DNA of 64,000 nt from Kalaharituber pfeilii. Its lineage: Eukaryota; Ascomycota; Pezizomycetes; Pezizales; Pezizaceae. Below are positions 1 to 15,854 of the stretch, piece after piece. Made by a program: the position numbers and the translations under genes. The notes under the pieces were generated by a model. It was not told the origin of the DNA and ran no database searches. It worked only from the letters and a program-made list of their open reading frames with translations. Positions within the stretch are counted from its first letter, which is position 1, and each line of letters starts with the position of its first letter. Where the stretch lies: NCBI GenBank assembly GCA_015179045.1, contig WHUZ01000012.1, positions 682,001-746,000 on the forward strand, written 5' to 3'.

Positions 1-33
1 GAACATAAAGCGGCATTGGCTAACTTGAACTAG

Positions 34-4267
<4,234 letters not shown>

Positions 4268-6153
4268 TGGTGTCTTGGGTAATTTTATGGCACCTTGGGT
4301 ATGAGAGTACATTATAGCATGTAAATTCTCTTCATTTCCGGTTTTACATTATCTTCTTTCCTGTATCACGCATTATCACAAGTGATTATAGTTATTCCTT
4401 CCGACGGTTCCGGAACTATGAAATACATTCTTGGGTTGTTGGTCTTACAAAACTTGCAAAATTCCTGTTGCCAAGAGAAGTAATTCTTCAAAAATAAATA
4501 TTTTGGCAGTGGGCAACTCCGTTTCGGCTTTTGCCGTCTTGGCAAGTCGGAGTATCATACTCTGAGTAAGCTTGCAGGTTTACATAGACTAAGTGCATGC
4601 GGTACTAGTAGAGTGACGGCTTGCACTCCTAGAATCAGTAGTCTCATACCAAGCCCCTAGATAGAATCAGTGCTGCTTGAAAACATTCCTAGTTTCCGAC
4701 GCAGTCTTACGAGATTCTTCTAGCGCAGAGTGTACATACGAAGTATGATATACCTCGCTAGTCTCGTAACCAGACGCTGACTAAGCGGACTTTCATGCAT
4801 GGGTGTTGCTCCTAAGCGGAGCAACACCCATGCTTAGGAGCAACACCCATGCATGAAAGTCCGCTTAGTCAGCGTCTGGTTACGAGACTAATACCTCGCC
4901 TCTTAAGATGGGACTTGGCTGCAGACATGGACTGGAATTCAATCAATTGCATCAAACCCGTGTAGAGTTACGAGACTACAACCCACTGACGTCATGGCAC
5001 ATGACACAGTGTCTTCTGCATACTGGTGTAACAATAGCATTTCTATATCAAAGTGCTGTTCTCAAATCACAGGTTTCCCGAATTTCACTTACTTGAGCAC
5101 AGTAGCGTTCCCACCGCATCGGGGAGCATTCTGGATCGTCCTGTCGACATTCAACACAATTCGCCTTTCAGTTGACAATATATTGACAATTTCAGCCAAT
5201 GATGACCTCTGACCCTCAACTCTGCTCTTAAAGCTGAAGATGTTTTGGTCACGCTACTCGTAAGGTCGGGTAGCGAGCAGTGAGACCAAATTTGCCGCGT
5301 CAGCCAATTCATTCACAATTGCTCGAAGAGTTTAATATTCCTTGACATACCTCTACTATTGTGAGGGATCGCTATAATTTTGTGCCTTACACGTTGAGTT
5401 AACAATTTCAACGAACCTTCCCAATCGAGGGAAATCTCCAAAGCATGTAACTTCTGTTGATGTAATCCAATCCGTCAACTCCAACAATAATTTTAACTCC
5501 ATGAATATTGTTTTCAAGAACTGCTGTTCGTTCTTATACCGTGGAACTCTGTAAAGATTCCGTAATGATGTCGGGATCAACTCCAAATTCATTTACCATA
5601 AAGCATCAAATAAGGAAAATCCATTCAGATAGCACGGGACCAGGAAACGCTACATACAGGCATGTACCCTGTGAAAAAGACAAAGTCCCAATGCCTGGTA
5701 GTCGGCTTCTCGAAGCTCACACAGTCGTAGCAGAGTGAGAGTTACAGCATGGCATGCCTACCTACGCCCTTTTTAGTGACCGGCACCCTCTCCCTCTTCC
5801 TCCCATCAAAATGACACTCTGACATGCTTTTCAGCATAGGCACGCAGTTTCACCAAGAAAATTGTTACCGCCCCTGGTAACGTATGCTCCTCTGCTACAT
5901 CCCAAGGCGGCTCTGAAACAATGCACATAAGGATTAACCAGACTACATAAGGATTAGTGAAGTTGCACTACCCCTCGTAGGAAATGACTATATAGTACTG
6001 GGGTGATCTTGGCGCAAGGACTCTTGGCGCTTGTTCTTGTTCGTTGGTATTTGTCTGGTCGGCTCACTAAGCCACTCTTGTCAGTACTTTTGTCTTGCTG
6101 GAACTTGTCCAGTACGCGACGTTTACAAGCTTATTGACTAGTTTCGAATAATC
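4268..6153. other. intergenic region with palindromic repeats
   Basis: No coding sequence I can support between the ABCC stop and the next gene. It carries the palindromic element at 4759-4890, another copy of its terminal motif GTTACGAGACTA at 4967-4978, and presumably the promoter of the downstream gene in its last few hundred bases. Confidence 0.5.
4759..4890. mobile_element. palindromic MITE with 58-bp terminal inverted repeats and 9-bp target duplication
   Basis: Arms 4759-4816 and 4833-4890 are perfect 58-bp reverse complements around a 16-bp centre that itself extends the fold. The direct repeat ATACCTCGC directly abuts both ends (4750-4758 and 4891-4899), as expected for a target-site duplication. 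A 9-bp duplication and long TIRs fit a Mutator-type (MULE) non-autonomous element; the superfamily is inference. There is no coding capacity. Confidence 0.8.
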
Positions 6154-7506
6154 ATGGACAGCAACGACGACACGATACGAACTCCGCCCAAAAGCGAGAT
6201 CAAGAGGATTACACAGGGCATCCAAGACACTGTCAAGGAGCAATTTTTGGAATCTGGCGACGCCGAAACTCTAACTGTGAATAGTATTCGGTCTAAAGCA
6301 GAGGCGAAATTAGGACTTGAGAAAAATTTTCTCCGAACAGCCCCATTCTGGAGGAAAGAGTCCAAAGAGGTCATTCGCGCTGAATTCGTGAGTGGTACGA
6401 GATTTTCAAACCGAAAGTTCATCACCTAACAACCTTCAGGAAAGGCAAAATGACGCCGTAGGGGATCGAGCACTTCCTAAAAAAGCAGAGCCGAAAAAAC
6501 GGAGCAGAGCTACGGCGCGTAAACAGGTGGACGAAAGAGGTCACTTAAAGAAACCTTCAAAAGCTAAGAGTAAGGCTACCAGCAGTAGTGGCAAGGAGGC
6601 TGATATTATCGGTGATGCTGAGCTACAAGTTGAGGAGGCCTCTGATGTGGAAGAAGAACCTCCAACACGGAAAAAAAGGCCTAGAACGACACCTGAAGAT
6701 GTCAGAACTACTACCGATAAACAGGAACAACTCAAAAAAGGCCAAGAAAATAACGATGAGGATGCCGATTCGAAAAGACGGTCCGACGAAGAGAAGGAGA
6801 GCGATGGTGAAGAATCCGCAAAGGAAGATAGTGAAAGCGAACTTTCGGAAGTTCTGGATTTACCTCCGAAGAGGAAGAAGCAGAGAAGTCGAGGTGGCAG
6901 TGAGGCGTTCGATCGAAAAAAGTCCTCATCAAAACCTGCTCAAACAGGAAAAGGCAAAAAGGTAACCCAATTACTAAAGCTTTGTCGGCCAATCTCTAAT
7001 GACAGTCAGGCCAAATCGGATGAACCGGTGGACGCCGACGCAGAGAAGATAAAAGAGCTGCAAGGCTGGCTATTGAAATGTGGTGTAAGTGGAAGTGCTA
7101 TTGAAGAGCAAGACTAGCGTCTGAGAATCTATAGGTTCGAAAATTGTGGGGTAAAGAACTTGCGAAATTCTCAACTTCAAAGGAAAAAATAACCCACCTT
7201 AAGGATATGCTTGTGAATCTCGGTATGACAGGGCGTTACTCCAATGAGAAGGCAAAAAAAATAAAGGAAGAAAGGGAGCTCGCGGAAGAACTCGCTGCGG
7301 TTCAGGCAGGTGCTAAAGTATGGGGGACGGGTAATGGGGATCAAATGAAGACAAGATCCTCTCGGGTAGCAGAGCCCCAGGTAAAGCGCAAGGTAATTAT
7401 TACTGTTCAAGTATGACAACCCCAAAAACAAAGAATACTAACACAGTGGTAGCTTGTTCGCCCGCCTGAGCTTGCCTTCTTGGACGATCAAAGTGAGTCT
7501 GAATAG
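6154..7506 (+). CDS. DEK_C / HIRIP3-like chromatin protein
   Basis: Probable nuclear histone-chaperone or transcriptional-regulator-like protein of about 396 aa. My exons: 6154-6387, 6440-7084, 7135-7392, 7453-7506. Residues 1-78 form a DEK C-terminal-type domain (helical; core ITQGIQDTVKEQFLESGD). Residues about 80-290 are highly charged, with Lys/Arg patches and acidic Glu/Asp/Ser blocks, typical of disordered histone-binding proteins. The C-terminal domain (WGKELAKF, then LGMTGRYSNEKAKKIKEER) resembles the conserved end of HIRIP3 and fungal relatives. The ATG at 6154 is chosen because the DEK_C domain starts directly after it. The last exon is short (17 codons plus stop) and its acceptor was chosen to avoid an in-frame stop after the nearer AG, so the extreme C-terminus is less sure. 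Function is family-based inference. Confidence 0.75.
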
Positions 7507-8264
7507 TTTAAGTAAAACTTTGAATTGGAATGTGAAATTGTGATAGAGTTTGATCAAAATTACTAGTTTTCCAGGCGTTATGGGTAATAAGTTGGGCTGT
7601 TATGATATCCTGAAACTTCTACATTGTACAATATGATTGCTAAATAAGGGTTTATCTTGCGTTTTACGCTGCTGTTATCGTCCAGACCCTTTTGAGGTGG
7701 CCAGCGTCATACGCTGAGCGAAATATGAGAAAGCAGCAATGGATCCAACAAATAAGATGAGATTGTAGAACTATAAGGCCATTAGAACGGTTCCTGTCCC
7801 TGTAGAGTAACGGGTCACACTCACGGCCATCCTCGAATATGTTCGCTCCTCCTCCTCCGTCCTGCTCAGTGCGAACAGCTTCCGTAGATTAGGGAGAGAA
7901 GCCTGAATTGTGGTATTAGCCTTGTGCTAGGTATTCCTCCACTATCTCACTTGGGTGGAGCAAAAGGAACATTTTATGGAAAGTTGGGTTGAATACAGAC
8001 CATATGTCATAGAGCTGGCCGGGGTGGTATGCGGTGGTGTTGCTCAGTCGAGTGAGGGTTACAAGATCTTGGGCGTGCGGCTGCGTGGGGCTACCCTGGT
8101 CAGATCACCCACTAATTCCCACCCTGCCTAGAACTTACTTACACTTCGACCTAACTGACATTAAATCTTCTTCCGACATCAAATATATTTGCGTTCTCGA
8201 AACGCCGTATTTTCTCAAATAACTATATCCGGCCTCGTGAAGCTTCATCACTTAGCTATCCACG
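7507..8264. other. intergenic region
   Basis: Space between the HIRIP3-like gene and the AP-1 gene. It should hold the 3' UTR of the first and the promoter of the second. I see no coding sequence, RNA gene or clear repeat. Confidence 0.4.
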
Positions 8265-10996
8265 ATGCAGGCGGCAAACAGAATACGAAATATGTTCCCG
8301 ATTACCCCGCGGAAAGGTGAGACATTTGAGCTCCGAACAGGCTTGAACTCACAATTTGCCCACGAAAGGTAAACCATAAAGAGGCGTTGCATTTTCTTCG
8401 ATGGTCTAATCATTCGTAGGAAGGAGGCTATCAGAAGTACAATTGCTGCCATGACTTTGGGCAAAGATGTTTCAGCTCTGTTCCCGGATTTACTTAAGAA
8501 CATGGCAACCTCCGATTTGGACCAGAAGAAGCTTGTATACCTATATCTGATGTGGGTATTTCCCTGTCATAGGGAGATACATGCTTAACGGATGCATAGG
8601 AACTACGCGAAGACCCATCCGGACTTGTGTATTCTTGCTGTGAATACTTTTGTACAGGTTGGTAAGCTGCGGTTTAAGATGAAGTTGCAGAAGCTTACAA
8701 TATCTAGGATTCAGAAGACCCAAATCCATTGATCCGAGCACTAGCAATTCGTACAATGGGATGCATTCGTGTTGATAAAATCGTTGAATATCTCGAAGAG
8801 CCACTCCGCAAGACATTGAAGGTTAGTGTTTCCTTACTGAAAATATCTGTAATCGACTAATGAACCCTCTTGTAGGATGAAAGTCCATACGTTCGCAAGA
8901 CAGCTGCTATTTGCGTGGCGAAGCTCTTCAACCTCAATCCTTCACTCTGCCTGGAAAATGGCTTCCTCGAAACTCTAAAAGAAATGATAGGTGACCCAAA
9001 TCCGATGGTGCGTTACAACATGCGACCCATGCAGAATCATAAGATCGAGTGGGATACAATATACTAAGGTTTTATCCAGGTGGTTGCAAATTCTGTTGCT
9101 GCACTCGCCGAAATTCATGAAGCTGCACCGGAGACAGAGGCTCTCTTAGTGACACCAAATATATTAAAGAAATTGCTTATGGCACTGAATGAGTGTACAG
9201 AGTGAGTGCCATCGACCTATGGTAAAGATATAACTGTCATATTAAAAAGGCTAGATGGGGCCGGGTGACAATTTTATCGACATTAGCGGAATACAGAACT
9301 ACCGATGTGAAAGAGGCCGAGCATATTTGCGAGCGGGTGGTCCCTCAATTTCAGCATGTCAATCCCAGTGTTGTGCTGGCTGCAGTCAAAGCTGTTTTCA
9401 TCCACATGAAAATTATTAACCCAGAGCTTGCGAAGCAATACACACGCAAAATGGCTCCTCCTCTCGGTAACAAAGCACATTCTATACGCGAAAACTCACA
9501 TAGCTAACAATCTTACAGTGACACTTGTTTCCTCTGCCCCCGAGGTACAATATGTTGCTCTGCGGAACATCAATTTATTACTGCAAAAGCAGCCTGAAAT
9601 TCTCAGCAAAGAGATGCGAGTATTCTTTTGCAAATATAACGATCCACCATATGTTAAGCTTGAGAAGCTTGATATAATGATACGAATAGCAAATGAAAAG
9701 AACTATGAGCAGCTATTAATGGAATTGAAAGAATACGCACTGGAAGTAGATATGGATTTCGTGCGGCGTGCTGTGAAGGCAATTGGGCAGTGCGCAATCA
9801 AGATTGAAAGTGCATGTGAGAAATGTGTCAACGTCCTTCTGGAGCTCATTAATACAAAAGTGAATTATGTTGTTCAAGAGGCGATAGTTGTTATTAAGGT
9901 ATGTCTTCTCTAATGTCTTAGGACAAAACTAACACAATATTCAGGATATATTCCGGCGGTACAACGGCTATGAAGCAATCATTCCGACATTATGCAAATG
10001 CCTAGATGAACTTGATGAACCAAATGCACGAGGTTCTCTGATCTGGATTGTTGGTGAATATGCAGAAAAGATTAGCAATGCGGAGGAAATTCTGGATACT
10101 TTTATCGATGGATTCAAAGATGAATACACACAAGTTAGTTAATATAGGAAAACTATCCAGTACAACTAATAATTATGCCGCTTAGGTTCAACTGCAGTTA
10201 TTGACTGCCACAGTTAAGTTATTCTTGAAGAAACCTGAGAGAGCTCAGGGTCTGGTCCAGAAAGTTCTACAATGCGCAACGACAGAGTGCGATAACCCGG
10301 ATCTCCGAGATCGAGCATATGTATATTGGCGGCTGTTATCGAGTGACCCTCAGATTGCGAAGGTAATAATTACACTGCTATCATTCGCACGAACTTGGCT
10401 TACAATAATAGAATATTGTTCTCGCTGACAAACCGCCAATTACAACAACTATGCAATCACTACCCATTGCGCTGCTGGACGAGCTGCTGGGGGAGTTATC
10501 AACGCTTGCATCCGTATATCACAAGCCACCAGAAACATTCATCGGACAGGGTAGATTCGGCGCGGATGCTGTGCAAAAGCGTGCTATTGAGTGAGTTAGA
10601 ATCATTGATACTGCAGTTAAACCCACTAAGCCTTTTTGTTTATTTAGGGAGCAACAGCAAATTGCCCGAGAAAATCCCATCCAAGCTTCTGCTGCGAAAG
10701 GTGGCAATGCCGAAAACCTTTTGGATATCGATTTTGATGGAGCAGCGCCAGCTAGTGCTTCTCCGCCAACTGCCCTTGATACTCTAAGCGGTGGCACACC
10801 CGCAAGAGTTTCATCGCCACTTTCTCCGACATCTGGAAATAATTTGGACGATTTACTCGGTGTATTTGATAGCCAGCCTGTGGCTCCTGGCAATGGCCTG
10901 GTAGGCGGCTTTGAGGGTTTGAATCTAGGTGTACCGCAGCCGCAGCCACCACAGCAACAGAAGAGAACCAATGAAGACATATTATCGCTGTTCTGA
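8265..10996 (+). CDS. AP-1 clathrin adaptor complex, beta-adaptin large subunit (Apl2)
   Basis: Beta subunit of the AP-1 adaptor, which recruits clathrin at the trans-Golgi/endosome for cargo sorting. Exons: 8265-8368, 8420-8551, 8600-8657, 8708-8821, 8876-9007, 9080-9201, 9255-9466, 9519-9898, 9945-10133, 10186-10362, 10412-10590, 10648-10996, giving 715 aa with exact frame closure. The Armadillo/HEAT-like trunk occupies about residues 1-580, with diagnostic beta-adaptin stretches ([57 protein letters not shown]). A Pro/Ser/Gly-rich hinge follows, with LLDIDFDG and LDDLLGVFD acidic-leucine motifs resembling clathrin boxes. It lacks a C-terminal ear, as expected for the shorter fungal AP-1 beta. 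The ATG at 8265 gives the usual short N-terminus before [10 protein letters not shown]. Confidence 0.93.
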
Positions 10997-11899
10997 ATTT
11001 TTGAAGATTTCTTCCTGATAGGCGATGTTTTCCCTGGGCTGCTTCTTTTCCTGTAATTTATTCAGCGCATGTTTACGTTTCGAGGTCACAATAATCACAT
11101 TGTTGCAATGGGTATGATAATTGTCTGTAACTGAGATGAGAAAAGAAAGCAAGTAAACTAGCAGTCTGAACCTAATTTGATTTAAAACTAGTACTGTACT
11201 GTCACACATTTCATACGTTCATGTAGTTGCTGTATCCTGAGCCTTCTTCTCCATTCCTCTCTGTACAGCATTTCTAACTCCATTCATGGACCTTTGCAAT
11301 TCCCTTTTTCAGAGTGTTGTTGACCGGCGGTGACGGGCAAGAGTTGCTTGTCCTGGTACTTCGGGGCCTTTATTTTTCGTGATTGTGGTATAGGGCGTAA
11401 GAACACCACACTATTTTAACAGAAAGCGACATCTGGTTGCTCACACTATCACCATCACAGCTTCGAAGATTTGCCCACAGGTGCCTGATGACAATAGTAC
11501 TCAAGTTAAGAGCCGGAAGCAGACCAATATCGACGTCCAGAAACAAGTTAGTCCCACCGCCTGCTAGAGCGACTATGCAGCCGATATCATATACTCAATT
11601 CAACGATATTTCTGTATATGCGGTATGAAATCTCATATGGAAGGAATGCCAATACTAATACAGCTAGGATAGAGAATACATGTAGGTACTGATAAAAAAA
11701 CTGCAGTGGTAACACTCGCTCAAACTCAACAAAGAAATACGAATGTCATAAACGCCACCCATTCATTTCTGATGCCATGTGGTGTGAAATCAATGCCGTA
11801 TACAAGCTTACTGGAGTGTGTACACGAGAATGGTCGGTCAGAATGTTCGACAGCCTGGCACCAAGATGCTTGTGAATCCTTTGAATCTTGCAGGCAGGT
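10997..11899. other. intergenic region between convergent genes
   Basis: Lies between the stops of AP-1 beta (+) and Prp38 (-), so it should hold two 3' UTRs. No further gene is seen; short open frames here show no family features. Confidence 0.4.
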
Positions 11900-12665
11900 C
11901 TATTCCTCCCCACTCCCACTTCCACTCTCGTCCTCACTTTCCAGTTCACTTCCTAGTGCGCTTTCTCTTGGCTCCAGCTCATCCATATCTTCGAGTTGCG
12001 CTCTTGTTGGTATTCGGGGAAGAGCTATGTCACAGACTCGTTCCTTCACCAATAGGTTATCAATGAACTCGTCCATGTAGGTCAAGGAAAATCCGGCAGC
12101 GCTCCTCAATCTTAGTTTTCTGTAGTCACTCAAAAGCGGTTCCAGAATTTTGAAAATGTCAACCGCAGACCACGTTAAGCGAATATAGATTGCTGCCAGA
12201 GCTCTCAAGTATTTGAAATCTGTGTCGTGAAGATACTCCAGAATAATCTCCCTTTCTGGTTGCAATTGTAGTAGCTTGAAAACAAGGCATAGAAAAGGCG
12301 TGGGCTTCTGATTGCCATACTGACCACCGATATAGGTCAGTTCAACGGCTCGGTCGAGTAGCGTCGCACCTATGATTTGGAGCGCATAGGTTAGCCTGGG
12401 CTATTCGTTAGTTGGGCGAATTTGGGCGATGAAATATGATATTAAAGACTTACCATTTAACCCAAATGCCTGCTCTTTCCAATATAATGATTCAAGAATT
12501 CGTTCTCTGGAGAGACCGTTAGAAAGCCTCCCAGATAGACGCTTGAGGACCTACTTACCGAACGATCTTTTCAACGAGCAGTAGAGGATTCACTCCACGA
12601 ACAGTCGCGCCTTCATAGAGGCCGCGGCTGTCCAGCATGGACTTTGCGTCAGCTAAATGCGCCAT
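11900..12665 (-). CDS. PRP38: pre-mRNA-splicing factor Prp38
   Basis: U4/U6.U5 tri-snRNP-associated splicing factor needed for spliceosome activation. Minus-strand exons: 12559-12665, 12454-12506, 11900-12369, totalling 209 aa with exact frame closure. Family hallmarks seen in order: GATVRGVNPLLLVEKIVRERI, ESLYWKEQAFGL, AVELTYIGGQYGNQKPTPFLCL, DFKYLRALAAIYIRLTW, LEPLLSDYRKLRLR, SLTYMDEFIDNLL. The C-terminus ends in an acidic Ser/Glu tail. Length matches the compact fungal form without the RS tail of animal PRP38B. The start at 12665 is the first ATG and gives the conserved short N-terminus. It is divergently paired with Isy1; the two start codons are separated by 164 bp (12666-12829). Confidence 0.93.
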
Positions 12666-12829
12666 GTTGTCTGAGCAACGAATGTGAGTTGCGAAATGAC
12701 TTGTGAGTGTGGCAGGGACGAGAGGCTCAAAGGAACATCAGACGCCAAGCCTGGACTTAACCTGCCCTTGCCAGACTTGATAACTTCAAACACAGAGCTT
12801 GTTTGCACCCTACACATTCAAATCGCAAA
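12666..12829. promoter_or_regulatory. bidirectional promoter between PRP38 and ISY1
   Basis: Only 164 bp separate the start codons of two divergently transcribed spliceosome genes, so both promoters must overlap or extend into gene bodies. No clear TATA box is seen. That it is shared is inferred from spacing. Confidence 0.6.
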
Positions 12830-13753
12830 ATGGCCAGAAACAGCGAAAAAGGTGCGATTGACCTAAGCAACTGCGTGATTCCGGTTGGACTAACACTGCT
12901 AATCTTTGTTAGCCCAGTCTATGTTGTTTCGCTTTCGCGAACAGCAAGCTGCGGATCTTGGTATTATCGATGCTGGGAGGACGAGGTACGAGCTACTGGT
13001 GCCAGTCCATATGGGATGAAGGGCGAAACTCTAATAAGGCGAGGATAGGCGCCCAAAGGTCATCACTGAGGTCAACTCCATTCCTTCGTGCGAAAAGTGG
13101 CGTGGTCAGGTCGTTAAAGAAATCTCACGGAAGGTTTCCAAAATTCAAGATCGTATGCCCCTGCGTTCAGGCTTTATACGACTGCAAATACTGATTTTGC
13201 TTCTGCAGCTTCTCTCTCAGACTATCAAATTCGTGACCTAAACGATGAGATCAACAAGTTGATGCGCGAAAAGCACATGTGGGAGGTACAACTCCGCAAC
13301 CTTGGCGGGCCAAATTATATGCGATTTGCACCGAAAATATACGATGATGAAGGTCGAGAGGTACCTGGAAACCGTGGATATAGATACTTTGGCCGTGCTC
13401 GGGAACTGCCTGGTGTAAAAGAACTTTTTGAAGAATTGAAACCCAAGCCAAAGGACCCAGAAGCTGAAAAGAAGACCTCAGATACCATCCGCAAATTCGT
13501 GGATGCGGATTATTATGGATACAATCGAGACGAGGAAGATGGTGTACTATTAGCTTATGAAAGAAAGAAGGAGGAGGAAGCGCGAAAGAGAACCCTGGCG
13601 AGTGGTGGTGGTCCCAGTGGAACTGGGACAGGTGAACCTCGAGCCGAATGGACACCAATCCCAGATGGGTGGAAGGTTCCCGGGCGAGAGGAGGTGATGG
13701 AATATTTGCTTGAAAGGCGAAAAAACAAATTACTGCAAAAATTAGGGTCATAA
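12830..13753 (+). CDS. ISY1: pre-mRNA-splicing factor Isy1
   Basis: Component of the Prp19/NTC complex that helps position the first step of splicing. Exons: 12830-12851, 12913-12985, 13049-13152, 13209-13753, totalling 247 aa with exact frame closure. The start MARNSEKAQSMLFRFREQQ is the conserved Isy1 N-terminus; it is followed by EVNSIPSCEKWRGQVVKEIS, SDYQIRDLNDEINKLMREK, and GNRGYRYFGRARELPGVKEL. The C-terminal part is rich in Lys/Glu, with a Gly-rich insert, ending in a conserved basic helix (EVMEYLLERRKNKLL). Exon 1 is only 22 bases, so simple ORF calling would miss the true start. Confidence 0.93.
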
Positions 13754-15854
13754 TTTACTCCATGGGCAGTGTTGTTTTGGAAGACTTGGGTATGCATATA
13801 TATGTTAATAATTTTTGATTGTTTATTTGCATGCTGTTACGCGCGTGTCGAGCAAAAATTTAAACCCTGGCCGAGAAAATCAATGTGCACATAGATATAT
13901 ATACTGATATACATAGTTAATTTTACAACTGGAGTGAATCAAAGGAAGGTCCCCGATTTTTATTTTTATTTTTATTTTTATTTCAATATTTAAGGTCTAT
14001 AGCAAATGTTAATTTGGTTTACGGGTCACGTTAACAAAAAATGGTGGATACGAGAGACAACTGGGAACACACCTGGCTCATGTATATACAAGGAGTGGCT
14101 GATTTCCTAAGGAAACTAGAGAATCCTGCGTCAGAGTATACGTATCCCTTGGAGTCGCGAGACTTGCAGCCGAATGGAGGCAGTAGGTGGAGGTGGGAGA
14201 GATGGGGTGGCAGGTACAAGAGGGTGTGGATTTGGCTATTGTCCGTTATATCTAGTGATGGAGATTACAACAAGAGGCCAGGTTCAGAATTGAGGACCCC
14301 GGTTCGAATCCGAGCTGGGGAAAGCTGTCCCGTATCTTTCTAAAAGACGGATTGTAATGCTCCAGTTCCATATGATTAAATTCTAATGGAACCAGGACAA
14401 CCTGCTTTGGCTGTTGCTTCGCCGTCTAACTAGTCTGGATATCTAACATTTCCATGTTGCCTGTCACCCTGGACTTACCCTGGTTTTACATAAATGCTGG
14501 GTGCAATGTTCCTTCGTGCTTATTCTTTACCCTGGGGCGTCTGGCGACCACCGCACAGATTCTCACATCACCATCGACATCACGCTTGCTCCTGCCTGCG
14601 CCCTTGCCGCGCAAAATGGCAGTGGGGTCATTGTTGGGTTTATCCTATTTTCCTTTCGCTCTCATTCTAATCAGGTTATGTTTTATGTGTTTTGTGTGAG
14701 TCTTGCTTAACACAATTTCATTGTTGTTTTCGTTGTTTAGTGAAGCGGGGTGACCTGGTGGGTTCATGGTAGTCATTGCTGTGCTATATTTAGTTATGTT
14801 TTTTTTTTTTTTTTTTTTTTTTTTTTGTTGCTTTCTCCTCCTTCTAGAAATAAGTACTACGAAAGTATGATAATCGAGAAGGAAGTATCATAGTCTGTTG
14901 AGCACAATGACCTTCTTAGAGGGCGTAATGCAGCGGAGGTGGGCGCAGGCTCAGTTCAGACAAGATAGTATTGTTTAGGGTATGATAACAGTACACCACC
15001 GCTGCCAAGAACAGTAGCCAGAAATTGACATATCATTGTTCAGCCAGTTTACGAAACTCGGTTTAACCTATTGTAATCAGAGAAGGAATTGAATAAAGGC
15101 AGTATGGACCATATGCCTTTTGTTCTAGATCGAGTAGAAAAAGAATTCATATCGCCCCAACGTAGTAACCATTGAGATAAAGATAGGATGACAAAGAGAA
15201 ATAGCCTATCATTGGTGAGGTGTAATAGAGATGAGATTTTTTAGCCTCGTTTATCTGCTCCTTTTCTGTCATGAGCAGTTGCTTAGCGTTCACACCCTTA
15301 AACAATTGATATAGTATCTCTATGACCACCATATCCTCTGTATTAAGCCCCCATTTCCAAAGTCACGGCGAGCAGATAAGTCAAATATGTTCTACTCATG
15401 AAGTACCTCAATTATGCCAGTGCGTCCTTGAACTTTGCCTTGCCCTCCCTATCTTCTCCATTCTGCTATGTAATGATCTCTAGCAGGTTCCATATTGCAC
15501 TCCGCCGTGACTCGGTTGGCCGACTAGGCCGAGACGGGGGATAGTCGCCCGATCCCATATATTTATGTTCCATATCCGCAGCCGACTTGCCAAGGTATCA
15601 GTGATGCGAGCCTGGGGAAGGGGAATCATATCTGAAGAAGGTTGACATTATAATGATGGAATGTGTTATAAAACTAACATAAACTACTGCACATCTCCAT
15701 GGACAACTGAAAGCGGACAACACATCAATCCGAGATATAATGGAAGAATAGAAGATATAAAATGTGAAAACAGATAAATGTCGAACTCCAAAAATGCTCC
15801 GAAATACTATCCCGCTATCCCGTCTACCGTACTCGCTGCAATGAAAACAATTCT
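13754..15854. other. intergenic region with low-complexity tracts
   Basis: Lies between the convergent stops of Isy1 (+) and TOR (-). It contains TTTTTA repeats near 13957-13983, a T run of about 28 at 14799-14826, and a tRNA-like B-box near 14305-14322 that I do not call as a tRNA. No protein gene is supported. Confidence 0.45.

Noticed and set aside
5238..5290. Imperfect hairpin around TTTGGTCACGCTACTCG
   Set aside because: Arms match only with several gaps, and no target duplication or second copy is seen.
14235..14325. Possible tRNA gene: B-box-like GGTTCGAATCC with an upstream TCTAGTG A-box-like stretch
   Set aside because: The T-arm has a C-A mismatch, no acceptor stem pairs with the 3' end CTGGGGA, and no anticodon arm folds. 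At most a tRNA-derived relic.
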